This document shows positions 11,681 through 23,538 of a stretch of 64,000 nt of DNA, piece after piece. Made by a program: the position numbers and the translations under genes. The notes below the pieces were generated by a model. It made no database searches and was not told where the DNA came from. It saw only the letters and a program-made list of their open reading frames with translations. Source of the stretch: Ptiloglossa arizonensis (lineage: Eukaryota; Arthropoda; Insecta; Hymenoptera; Colletidae); NCBI RefSeq assembly GCF_051014685.1, contig NW_027478385.1, forward strand, positions 7,192,001 through 7,256,000, given 5' to 3'. Position 1 is the stretch's first letter; each line of letters begins with the position of its first letter.

Positions 11681-13273
11681 TTTCTAATGCAATAGGAATT
11701 TTTGGGTTAGTTCAATCCGTTCGCGAGATATCAGAGTTTGAAGCTAAGAAATGGTTGAGAAGAGAACAAATTTTTCGCAATTCTGCTGCTCCAAACGCTT
11801 AACCAGAATGGCCTAGGGAGAAAATACACATACCGTTGTAATCGGGCGAGTTTCTACTTTCAGATGCAATAGGAATTTTTGGGTTAGGTCAATCCGTTCG
11901 CGACATATGGGAGTTTGAAGCTAAGAAATGGTTGAGCAGAGAACAAATTTTTCGCAATTCTGCTGCTCCAAACGCTTAACCAGAATGGTCCAGGGAAAAA
12001 ATACACATACCGTTGTAGTCGGGCGAGTTTCTACTTTCAGATGCAATAGGAATTTTTTGGTTAGGTCAATCCGTTCGCGACATATGGGAGTTTGAAGCTA
12101 AGAAATGGTTGAGAAGACAACAAATTTTTCGCAATTCTGCTGCTCCAAACGCTTAACCAGAATGGTCCAGGAAAAAAATACACATACCGTTGTAATCGGG
12201 CGAGTTTCTACTTTCAGATGCAATAGGAATTTTTGGGTTAGGTCAATCCGTTCGCGAGATATGGGAGGTTGAAGCCAAGAAATGGTTGAGAAGGCAAAAA
12301 ATTTTTCGCAATTCTGCTGCTTCAAACGCTTAACCAGAATGGCCTAGGGAGAAAATACACATACCGTTGTAATCGGGCGAGTTTCTAGTTTCAGATGCAA
12401 TGGGAATTTTTGGGTTAGGTCAATCCGTTCGCGAGATATGGGACTTTGAAACTAAGAAATGTTTGGGAAGGCAAAAAATTTTTCGCAATTCTGCTGCTCC
12501 AAACGCTTAATCAGAATGGCCTAGAGAAAAAATACACATACCGTTGTAGTCGGGCGAGTTTCCACTTTCTAATGCAATAGGAATTTTTGGGTTAGTTCAA
12601 TCCGTTCGCGAGATATCAGAGTTTGAAGCTAAGAAATGGTTGAGAAGAGAACAAATTTTTCGCAATTCTGCTGCTCCAAACGCTTAACCAGAATGGCCTA
12701 GGGAAAAAATACACATACCGTTGTAGTCGGGCGAGTTTCTACTTTCAGATGCAATAGGAATTTTTGGGTTAGGTCAATCCGTTCGCGACATATGGGAGTT
12801 TGAAGCTAAGAAATGGTTGAGAAGACAACAAATTTTTCGCAATTCTGCTGCTCCAAACGCTTAACCAGAATGGTCCAGGGAAAAAATACACATACCGTTG
12901 TAGTCGGGCGAGTTTCTACTTTCAGATGCAATAGGAATTTTTGGGTTAGGTCAATCCGTTCGCGACATATGGGAGTTTGAAGCTAAGAAATGGTTGAGAA
13001 GACAACAAATTTTTCGCAATTCTGCTGCTCCAAACGCTTAACCAGAATGGTCCAGGGAAAAAATACACATACCGTTGTAATCGGGCGAGTTTCTACTTTC
13101 AGATGCAATAGGAATTTTTGGGTTAGGTCAATCCGTTCGCGAGATATGGGAGGTTGAAGCCAAGAAATGGTTGAGAAGGCAAAAAATTTTTCGCAATTCT
13201 GCTGCTACAAACGCTTAACCAGAATGGCCTAGGGAGAAAATACACATACCGTTGTAATCGGGCGAGTTTCTAG

Positions 13274-15397
13274 TATCAGATGCAATGGGAATTTTTGGGT
13301 TAGGTCAATCCGTTCGCGAGATATGGGAAATTGAAGACAAGAAATGGTTGGGAAGGCAAAAAATTTTTCGCAATTCTGCTGCTCCAAACGCTTAACAAGA
13401 ATGGCCTAGGGAAAAAATACACATACCGTTGTAGTCGGGCGAGTTTCTACTTTCAGATGCAATAGGAATTTTTGGGTTAGGTCAATCCGTTCGCGACATA
13501 TGGGAGTTTGAAGCTAAGAAATGGTTGAGAAGACAACAAATTTTTCGCAATTCTGCTGCTCCAAACGCTTAACCAGAATGGTCCAGGGAAAAAATACACA
13601 TACCGTTGTAATCGGGCGAGTTTCTACTTTCAGATGCAACAGGAATTTTTGGGTTAGCTCAATCCGTTCGCGAGATATGGGACTTTGAAGCTAAGAAATG
13701 TTTGGGAAGGCAAAAAATTTTTCGCAATTCTGCTGCTCCAAACGCTTAACCAGAATGGCCTAGAGAAAAAATACACATACCGTTGTAATCGGGCGAGATT
13801 CTACTTTCAGATGCAATAGGAATTTTTGGGTTAGGTCAATCCGTTCGCGATATATGGAAGTTTGAAGCTAAGAAATGTTTGAGGAGACAACAAATTTTTC
13901 GCAATTCTGCTGCTCCAAACGCTTAACCAGAATGGCCCAGGGAAAAAATACACATACCGTTGTAATCGGGCGAGTTTCCACTTTCTAATGCAATAGGAAT
14001 TTTTGGGTTAGTTCAATCCGTTCGCGAGATATCAGAGTTTGAAGCTAAGAAATGGTTGAGAAGAGAACAAATTTTTCGCAATTCTGCTGCTCCAAACGCT
14101 TAACCAGAATGGCCTAGGGAAAAAATACGCATACCGTTACAATCGGGCGAGCTTCCACTTTCAGTTGCAATAGGAATTTTCGGATTAGGTCAATCCGTTC
14201 GCGAGATATGGGAGTTTGAAGCCAAGAAATGGTTGAGAAGGCAAAAAATTTTTCGCAATTCTGCTGCTTCAAACGCTTAACCAGAATGGCCTAGGGAGAA
14301 AATACACATACCGTTGTAATCGGGCGAGTTTCTAGTATCAGATGCAATGGGAATTTTTGGGTTAGGTCAATCCGTTCGCGAGATATGGGAAATTGAAGAC
14401 AAGAAATGGTTGGGAAGGCAAAAAATTTTTCGCAATTCTGCTGCTCCAAACGCTTAACAAGAATGGCCTAGGGAAAAAATACACATACCGTTGTAGTCGG
14501 GCGAGTTTCTACTTTCAGATGCAATAGGAATTTTTGGGTTAGGTCAATCCGTTCGCGACATATGGGAGTTTGAAGCTAAGAAATGGTTGAGAAGACAACA
14601 AATTTTTCGCAATTCTGCTGCTCCAAACGCTTAACCAGAATGGTCCAGGGAAAAAATACACATACCGTTGTAATCGGGCGAGTTTCTACTTTCAGATGCA
14701 ACAGGAATTTTTGGGTTAGCTCAATCCGTTCGCGAGATATGGGACTTTGAAGCTAAGAAATGTTTGGGAAGGCAAAAAATTTTTCGCAATTCTGCTGCTC
14801 CAAACGCTTAACCAGAATGGCCTAGAGAAAAAATACACATACCGTTGTAATCGGGCGAGATTCTACTTTCAGATGCAATAGGAATTTTTGGGTTAGGTCA
14901 ATCCGTTCGCGATATATGGAAGTTTGAAGCTAAGAAATGTTTGAGGAGACAACAAATTTTTCGCAATTCTGCTGCTCCAAACGCTTAACCAGAATGGCCC
15001 AGGGAAAAAATACACATACCGTTGTAATCGGGCGAGTTTCCACTTTCTAATGCAATAGGAATTTTTGGGTTAGTTCAATCCGTTCGCGAGATATCAGAGT
15101 TTGAAGCTAAGAAATGGTTGAGAAGAGAACAAATTTTTCGCAATTCTGCTGCTCCAAACGCTTAACCAGAATGGCCTAGGGAAAAAATACGCATACCGTT
15201 ACAATCGGGCGAGCTTCCACTTTCAGTTGCAATAGGAATTTTCGGATTAGGTCAATCCGTTCGCGAGATATGGGAGTTTGAAGCCAAGAAATGGTTGAGA
15301 AGGCAAAAAATTTTTCGCAATTCTGCTGCTTCAGACGCTTAACCAGAATGGCCTAGGGAGAAAATACACATACCGTTGTAATAGGGCGAGTTTCTAC
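13274..15397 (+). repeat. Nested 6-mer duplication E-F-A-C-D-B (1062 bp x 2), first array copy
   Basis: The unit at 13274-14335 is repeated at 14336-15397. Shared rare markers include TCTAGTATCAG just before and into the E monomer, CTTAACAAGAATGG, GATATATGGAAG with AAATGTTTGAGGAG in the C monomer, and GGAATTTTCGGATTAGG in the B monomer. The same pair occurs in the second large copy at 19114-21237, so the 6-mer duplication is older than the 5840-bp one. Confidence 0.87.
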
Positions 15398-15928
15398 TTT
15401 CAGATGCAATGGGAATTTTTGAGTTAGGTCAATCCGTTCGCGAGATATGGGAGTTTGAAGACAAGAAATGGTTGGGAAGGCAAAAAATTTTTCGCAATTC
15501 TGCTGCTCCAAACGCTTAACCAGAATGGCCTAGGGAAAAAATACACATACCGTTGTAATCGGGCGAGTTTCCACTTTCAGATGCAATAGGAATTTTTGGG
15601 TTAGGTCAATCCGTTCGCGACATATGGGAGTTTGAAGCTAAGAAATGGTTGAGAAGACAACAAATTTTTCGCAATTCTGCTGCTCCAAACGCTTAACCAG
15701 AATGGTCCAGGGAAAAAATACACATACCGTTACAATCGGGCGAGCTTCCACTTTCAGTTGCAATAGGAATTTTTGGATTAGGTCAATCCGTTCGCGAGAT
15801 ATGGGAGTTTGAAGCCAAGAAATGGTTGAGAAGGCAAAAAATTTTTCGCAATTCTGCTGCTCCAAACGCTTAACCAGAATGGTCCAAGGAAAAAATACAC
15901 ATACCGTTGTAATCGGGCGAGCTTCTAC

Positions 15929-16990
15929 TTTCAGATGCAACAGGAATTTTTGGGTTAGCTCAATCCGTTCGCGAGATATGGGACTTTGAAGCTAAGAAAT
16001 GTTTTGGAAGGCAAAAAATTTTTCGCAATTCTGCTGCTCCAAACGCTTAACCAGAATGGCCTAGGGAGAAAATACACATACCGTTGTAATCGGGCGAGTT
16101 TCTACTTTCAGATGCAATAGGAATTTTTGGGTTAGGTCAATCCGTTCGCGAGATATGGGAGGTTGAAGCCAAGAAATGGTTGAGAAGGCAGAAAATTTTT
16201 CGCAATTCTGTTGCTTCAAACGCTTAACCAGAATGGCCTAGGGATAAAATACACATACCGTTGTAATCGGGCGAGTTTCTACTTTCAGATGCAACAGGAA
16301 TTTTTGGGTTAGCTCAATCCGTTCGCGAGATATGGGACTTTGAAGCTAAGAAATGTTTGGAAAGGCAAAAAATTTTTCGCAATTCTGCTGCTCCAAACGC
16401 TTAACCAGAATGGCCTAGAGAAAAAATACACCTACCGTTGTAATCGGGCGAGATTCTACTTTCAGCTGCAATAGGAATTTTTGGGTTAGGTCAATCCGTT
16501 CGCGATATATGGGAGTTTGAAGCTAAGAAATGGTTGAGAAGACAACAAATTTTTCGCAATTCTGCTGCTCCAAACGCTTAACCAGAATGGTCCAAGGAAA
16601 AAATACACATACCGTTGTAATCGGGCGAGTTTCTACTTTCAGATGCAACAGGAATTTTTGGGTTAGCTCAATCCGTTCGCGAGATATGGGACTTTGAAGC
16701 TAAGAAATGTTTTGGAAGGCAAAAAATTTTTCGCAATTCTGCTGCTCCAAACGCTTAACCAGAATGGCCTAGGGAGAAAATACACATACCGTTGTAATCG
16801 GGCGAGTTTCCACTTTCTAATGCAATAGGAATTTTTGGGTTAGTTCAATCCGTTCGCGAGATATCAGAGTTTGAAGCTAAGAAATGGTTGAGAAGAGAAC
16901 AAATTTTTCGCAATTCTGCTGCTCCAAACGCTTAACCAGAATGGTCCAGGGAAAAAATACACATACCGTAGTAATCGGGCGAGTTTCTAC
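15929..16990 (+). repeat. Rearranged link between the two large copies
   Basis: The order is A-G-A-C-A-D. The A monomers at 15929 and 16637 share the private marker GTTTTGGAAGG and a preceding GGTCCAAGG tail, 708 bp (4 monomers) apart. This suggests a small local duplication that lengthened the first large copy relative to the second, whose matching part runs B-A-C from 21592. Confidence 0.65.
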
Positions 16991-19900
16991 TTTCAGATGC
17001 AATGGGAATTTTTGGGTTAGGTCAATCCGTTCGCGAGATATGGGAAATTGAAGACAAGAAATGGTTGGGAAGGCAAAAAATTTTTCGCAATTCTGCTGCT
17101 CCAAACGCTTAACCAGAATGGCCTAGGGAAAAAATACACATACCGTTGTAGTCGGGCGAGTTTCTACTTTCAGATGCAATAGGAATTTTTGGGTTAGGTC
17201 AATCCGTTCGCGACATATGGGAGTTTGAAGCTAAGAAATGGTTGAGAAGACAACAAATTTTTCGCAATTCTGCTGCTCCAAACGCTTAACCAGAATGGTC
17301 CAGGGAAAAAATATACATACCGTTGTAATCGGGCGAGTTTCTACTTTCAGATGCAATAGGAATTGTGGGTTAGGTCAATCCGTTCGCGAGATATGGGAGG
17401 TTGAAGCCAAGAAATGGTTGAGAAGGCAAAAAATTTTTCGCAATTCTGCTGCTTCAAACGCTTAACCAGAATGGTCCAAGGAAAAAATACACATACCGTT
17501 GTAATCGGGCGAGTTTCCACTTTCTAATGCAATAGGAATTTTTGGGTTAGTTCAATCCGTTCGCGAGATATCAGAGTTTGAAGCTAAGAAATGGTTGAGA
17601 AGAGAACAAATTTTTCGCAATTCTGCTGCTCCAAACGCTTAACCAGAATGGCCTAGGGAGAAAATACACATACCGTTGTAATCGGGCGAGTTTCTACTTT
17701 CAGATGCAATAGGAATTTTTGGGTTAGGTCAATCCGTTCGCGACATATGGGAGTTTGAAGCTAAGAAATGGTTGAGCAGAGAACAAATTTTTCGCAATTC
17801 TGCTGCTCCAAACGCTTAACCAGAATGGTCCAGGGAAAAAATACACATACCGTTGTAGTCGGGCGAGTTTCTACTTTCAGATGCAATAGGAATTTTTTGG
17901 TTAGGTCAATCCGTTCGCGACATATGGGAGTTTGAAGCGAAGAAATGGTTGAGAAGACAACAAATTTTTCGCAATTCTGCTGCTCCAAACGCTTAACCAG
18001 AATGGTCCAGGAAAAAAATACACATACCGTTGTAATCGGGCGAGTTTCTACTTTCAGATGCAATAGGAATTTTTGGGTTAGGTCAATCCGTTCGCGAGAT
18101 ATGGGAGGTTGAAGCCAAGAAATGGTTGAGAAGGCAAAAAATTTTTCGCAATTCTGCTGCTTCAAACGCTTAACCAGAATGGCCTAGGGAGAAAATACAC
18201 ATACCGTTGTAATCGGGCGAGTTTCTAGTTTCAGATGCAATGGGAATTTTTGGGTTAGGTCAATCCGTTCGCGAGATATGGGACTTTGAAACTAAGAAAT
18301 GTTTGGGAAGGCAAAAAATTTTTCGCAATTCTGCTGCTCCAAACGCTTAATCAGAATGGCCTAGAGAAAAAATACACATACCGTTGTAGTCGGGCGAGTT
18401 TCCACTTTCTAATGCAATAGGAATTTTTGGGTTAGTTCAATCCGTTCGCGAGATATCAGAGTTTGAAGCTAAGAAATGGTTGAGAAGAGAACAAATTTTT
18501 CGCAATTCTGCTGCTCCAAACGCTTAACCAGAATGGCCTAGGGAAAAAATACACATACCGTTGTAGTCGGGCGAGTTTCTACTTTCAGATGCAATAGGAA
18601 TTTTTGGGTTAGGTCAATCCGTTCGCGACATATGGGAGTTTGAAGCTAAGAAATGGTTGAGAAGACAACAAATTTTTCGCAATTCTGCTGCTCCAAACGC
18701 TTAACCAGAATGGTCCAGGGAAAAAATACACATACCGTTGTAGTCGGGCGAGTTTCTACTTTCAGATGCAATAGGAATTTTTGGGTTAGGTCAATCCGTT
18801 CGCGACATATGGGAGTTTGAAGCTAAGAAATGGTTGAGAAGACAACAAATTTTTCGCAATTCTGCTGCTCCAAACGCTTAACCAGAATGGTCCAGGGAAA
18901 AAATACACATACCGTTGTAATCGGGCGAGTTTCTACTTTCAGATGCAATAGGAATTTTTGGGTTAGGTCAATCCGTTCGCGAGATATGGGAGGTTGAAGC
19001 CAAGAAATGGTTGAGAAGGCAAAAAATTTTTCGCAATTCTGCTGCTACAAACGCTTAACCAGAATGGCCTAGGGAGAAAATACACATACCGTTGTAATCG
19101 GGCGAGTTTCTAGTATCAGATGCAATGGGAATTTTTGGGTTAGGTCAATCCGTTCGCGAGATATGGGAAATTGAAGACAAGAAATGGTTGGGAAGGCAAA
19201 AAATTTTTCGCAATTCTGCTGCTCCAAACGCTTAACAAGAATGGCCTAGGGAAAAAATACACATACCGTTGTAGTCGGGCGAGTTTCTACTTTCAGATGC
19301 AATAGGAATTTTTGGGTTAGGTCAATCCGTTCGCGACATATGGGAGTTTGAAGCTAAGAAATGGTTGAGAAGACAACAAATTTTTCGCAATTCTGCTGCT
19401 CCAAACGCTTAACCAGAATGGTCCAGGGAAAAAATACACATACCGTTGTAATCGGGCGAGTTTCTACTTTCAGATGCAACAGGAATTTTTGGGTTAGCTC
19501 AATCCGTTCGCGAGATATGGGACTTTGAAGCTAAGAAATGTTTGGGAAGGCAAAAATTTTTTCGCAATTCTGCTGCTCCAAACGCTTAACCAGAATGGCC
19601 TAGAGAAAAAATACACATACCGTTGTAATCGGGCGAGATTCTACTTTCAGATGCAATAGGAATTTTTGGGTTAGGTCAATCCGTTCGCGATATATGGAAG
19701 TTTGAAGCTAAGAAATGTTTGAGGAGACAACAAATTTTTCGCAATTCTGCTGCTCCAAACGCTTAACCAGAATGGCCCAGGGAAAAAATACACATACCGT
19801 TGTAATCGGGCGAGTTTCCACTTTCTAATGCAATAGGAATTTTTGGGTTAGTTCAATCCGTTCGCGAGATATCAGAGTTTGAAGCTAAGAAATGGTTGAG

Positions 19901-21768
19901 AAGAGAACAAATTTTTCGCAATTCTGCTGCTCCAAACGCTTAACCAGAATGGCCTAGGGAAAAAATACGCATACCGTTACAATCGGGCGAGCTTCCACTT
20001 TCAGTTGCAATAGGAATTTTCGGATTAGGTCAATCCGTTCGCGAGATATGGGAGTTTGAAGCCAAGAAATGGTTGAGAAGGCAAAAAATTTTTCGCAATT
20101 CTGCTGCTTCAAACGCTTAACCAGAATGGCCTAGGGAGAAAATACACATACCGTTGTAATCGGGCGAGTTTCTAGTATCAGATGCAATGGGAATTTTTGG
20201 GTTAGGTCAATCCGTTCGCGAGATATGGGAAATTGAAGACAAGAAATGGTTGGGAAGGCAAAAAATTTTTCGCAATTCTGCTGCTCCAAACGCTTAACAA
20301 GAATGGCCTAGGGAAAAAATACACATACCGTTGTAGTCGGGCGAGTTTCTACTTTCAGATGCAATAGGAATTTTTGGGTTAGGTCAATCCGTTCGCGACA
20401 TATGGGAGTTTGAAGCTAAGAAATGGTTGAGAAGACAACAAATTTTTCGCAATTCTGCTGCTCCAAACGCTTAACCAGAATGGTCCAGGGAAAAAATACA
20501 CATACCGTTGTAATCGGGCGAGTTTCTACTTTCAGATGCAACAGGAATTTTTGGGTTAGCTCAATCCGTTCGCGAGATATGGGACTTTGAAGCTAAGAAA
20601 TGTTTGGGAAGGCAAAAAATTTTTCGCAATTCTGCTGCTCCAAACGCTTAACCAGAATGGCCTAGAGAAAAAATACACATACCGTTGTAATCGGGCGAGA
20701 TTCTACTTTCAGATGCAATAGGAATTTTTGGGTTAGGTCAATCCGTTCGCGATATATGGAAGTTTGAAGCTAAGAAATGTTTGAGGAGACAACAAATTTT
20801 TCGCAATTCTGCTGCTCCAAACGCTTAACCAGAATGGCCCAGGGAAAAAATACACATACCGTTGTAATCGGGCGAGTTTCCACTTTCTAATGCAATAGGA
20901 ATTTTTGGGTTAGTTCAATCCGTTCGCGAGATATCAGAGTTTGAAGCTAAGAAATGGTTGAGAAGAGAACAAATTTTTCGCAATTCTGCTGCTCCAAACG
21001 CTTAACCAGAATGGCCTAGGGAAAAAATACGCATACCGTTACAATCGGGCGAGCTTCCACTTTCAGTTGCAATAGGAATTTTCGGATTAGGTCAATCCGT
21101 TCGCGAGATATGGGAGTTTGAAGCCAAGAAATGGTTGAGAAGGCAAAAAATTTTTCGCAATTCTGCTGCTTCAAACGCTTAACCAGAATGGCCTAGGGAG
21201 AAAATACACATACCGTTGTAATAGGGCGAGTTTCTACTTTCAGATGCAATGGGAATTTTTGGGTTAGGTCAATCCGTTCGCGAGATATGGGAGTTTGAAG
21301 ACAAGAAATGGTTGGGAAGGCAAAAAATTTTTCGCAATTCTGCTGCTCCAAACGCTTAACCAGAATGGCCTAGGGAAAAAATACACATACCGTTGTAATC
21401 GGGCGAGTTTCTACTTTCAGATGCAATAGGAATTTTTGGGTTAGGTCAATCCGTTCGCGACATATGGGAGTTTGAAGCTAAGAAATGGTTGAGAAGACAA
21501 CAAATTTTTCGCAATTCTGCTGCTCCAAACGCTTAACCAGAATGGTCCAGGGAAAAAATACACATACCGTTACAATCGGGCGAGCTTCCACTTTCAGTTG
21601 CAATAGGAATTTTTGGATTAGGTCAATCCGTTCGCGAGATATGGGAGTTTGAAGCCAAGAAATGGTTGAGAAGGCAAAAAATTTTTCGCAATTCTGCTGC
21701 TTCAAACGCTTAACCAGAATGGCCTAGGGAGAAAATACACATACCGTTGTAATCGGGCGAGTTTCTAC
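16991..21768 (+). repeat. Second copy of the 5840-bp-offset segmental duplication
   Basis: It repeats 11151-15928 monomer by monomer, including the one-base-shortened G monomer (17345-17520) and the nested 6-mer pair (19114-21237). Differences I noticed against the first copy are few: GAAGCGAAG for GAAGCTAAG (about 17935), CAAAAATTTTTTCG for CAAAAAATTTTTCG (about 19553), CAAACGC for CAGACGC (about 21172), GGGTTAGG for GAGTTAGG (about 21258), and TTTCTAC for TTTCCAC (about 21408). The last monomer diverges near its tail (about 21702). I did not make an exhaustive count. Confidence 0.88.
17345..17520 (+). repeat. 176-bp G monomer, duplicated copy
   Basis: It carries the same AATTGTGGG change as 11505-11680, at about 17361-17369, and lies 5840 bp from it. 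It is the cleanest single marker of the segmental duplication. Confidence 0.88.
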
Positions 21769-22830
21769 TTTCAGATGCAACGGGAATTTTTGGGTTAGCT
21801 CAATCCGTTCGCGAGATATGGGACTTTGAAGCTAAGAAATGTTTGGGAAGGCAAAAAATTTTTCGCAATTCTGCTGCTCCAAACGCTTAACCAGAATGGC
21901 CTAGAGAAAAAATACACCTACCGTTGTAATCGGGCGAGATTCTACTTTCAGCTGCAATAGGAATTTTTGGGTTAGGTCAATCCGTTCGCGATATATGGGA
22001 GTTTGAAGCTAAGAAATGGTTGAGAAGAGAACAAATTTTTCGCAATTCTGCTGCTCCAAACGCTTAACCAGAATGGCCTAGGGAAAAAATACACATACCG
22101 TTGTAATCGGGCGAGTTTCTACTTTCAGATTCAATAGGAATTTTTGGGTTAGGTCAATCCGTTCGCGACATATGGGAGTTTGCATCTAAGAAATGGTTGA
22201 GAAGACAACAAATTTTTCGCAATTCTGCTGCTTCAAACGCTTAACCAGAATGGTCCAGGGAAAAAATACACATACCGTTGTAATCGGGCGAGTTTCTACT
22301 TTCAGATGCAATAGGAATTTTTGGGTTAGGTCAATCCGTTCGCGAGATATGGGAGGTTGAAGCCAAGAAATGGTTGAGAAGGCAAAAAATTTTTCGCAAT
22401 TCTGCTGCTTCAAACGTTTAACCAGAATGGCCTAGGGAGAAAATACACATACAGTTGTAATCGGGCGAGTTTCTACTTTCACATGCAATAGGAATTTTTG
22501 GGTTAAGTCAAACCGTTCGCGACATATGGGACTTTGAAGCTAAGAAATGGTTGAGAAGAGAACAAATTTTTCTCAATTCTGCTGCTCCAAACGCTTAACC
22601 AGAATGGCCTAGGGAAAAAATACACATACCGTTGTAATCGGGCGAGTTTCTACTTTCAGATGCAATGGGAATTTTTGGGTTAGGTCAATCCGTTCGCGAG
22701 ATATGGGAGTTTGAAGACAAGAAATGGTTGGGAAGGCAAAAAATTTTTCGCAATTCTGCTGCTCCAAACGCTTACCCAGAATGGCCTAGGGAAAAAATAC
22801 ACATACCGTTGTAATCGGGCGAGTTTCTAC
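21769..22830 (+). repeat. Transition monomers before the 22-mer HOR
   Basis: Six monomers, A-C-F-G-H-E, link the 5840-bp duplication to the next HOR block. The C monomer (21946) ends with GAGAAC instead of the usual GACAAC, the F monomer has the private GTTTGCATCTAAG (about 22170), and the H monomer has ACATGCAATAGG and TTTCTCAATTC, markers that reappear in each 22-mer copy. No unique sequence is present. Confidence 0.65.
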
Positions 22831-23538
22831 TTTCAGATGCAATAGGAATTTTTGGGTTAGGTCAATCCGTTCGCGAGATATGGGAGTTTGAAGACAAGAA
22901 ATGGTTGAGAAGGCAAAAAATTTTTCGCAATTCTGCTGCTCCAAACGCTTAACCAGAATGGCCTAGGGATAAAATACACATACCGTTGTAATCGGGCAAG
23001 TTTCTACTTTCAGATGCAACAGGAATTTTTGGGTTAGCTCAATCCGTTCGCGAGATATGGGACATTGAAGCTAAGAAATGTTTGGGAAGGCAAAAAATTT
23101 TTTGCAATTCTGCTGCTCCAAACGCTTAACCAGAATGGCCTAGGGAAAAAATACGCATACCGTTACAATCGGGCGAGCTTCCACTTTCAGTTGCAATTGG
23201 AATTTTTGGATTAGGTCAATCCGTTCGCGAGATATGGGAGTTTGAAGCCAAGAAATGGTTGAGAAGGCAAAAAATTTTTCGCAATTCTGCTGCTTCAAAC
23301 GCTTAACCAGAATGGCCTAGGGAGAAAATACACCTACCGTTGTAATCGGGCGAGATTCTACTTTCAGCTGCAATAGGAATTTTTGGGTTAGGTCAATCCG
23401 TTTGCGATATATGGGAGTTTGAATCTAAGAAATGGTTGAGAAGACAACAAATTTTTCGCAATTCTGCTGCTCCAAACGCTTAACCAGAATGGTCCAAGGA
23501 AAAAATACACATACCGTTGTAATCGGGCGAGTTTCCAC
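22831..23538 (+). repeat. Left edge of the 22-mer HOR block (I/A/B/C)
   Basis: The four monomers are an H/I-like unit, A, B and C. The A monomer carries GGGACATTGAAG with TTTTTTGCAATTC, and the C monomer carries CCGTTTGCGATATATGG; both are markers of the HOR that follows. The same A-B-C run recurs at 24778, 1770 bp later, showing the half-unit periodicity within the larger HOR. Confidence 0.75.

Larger units (their letters stand above)
11151..15928 (+). repeat. First copy of a 5840-bp-offset segmental duplication
   Basis: The order is E-F-G-D-H-F-G-E/A-D-F-F-G, then two runs of E-F-A-C-D-B, then E-F-B (27 monomers). The same order follows at 16991, offset 5840 bp, which is 33 monomers less one base. 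Both copies share rare markers: the shortened AATTGTGGGTTAGG in the G monomer (about 11521), CTGCTACAAACGC (about 13201) and TCTAGTATCAG (about 13270). The left breakpoint lies between about 11050 and 11110, where the copies switch from F-like to D-like upstream sequence. Similarity weakens after about 15850, at the end of the last B monomer. Confidence 0.88.

Noticed and set aside
17761..18165. 134-codon minus-strand frame and its many 75-111-codon relatives as genes
   Set aside because: They are repeats of the satellite unit read in one frame, which stays in phase because 177 is divisible by three. The starts I inspected are TTG or GTG, lengths change with monomer order, and there is no promoter, ribosome site or unique sequence.
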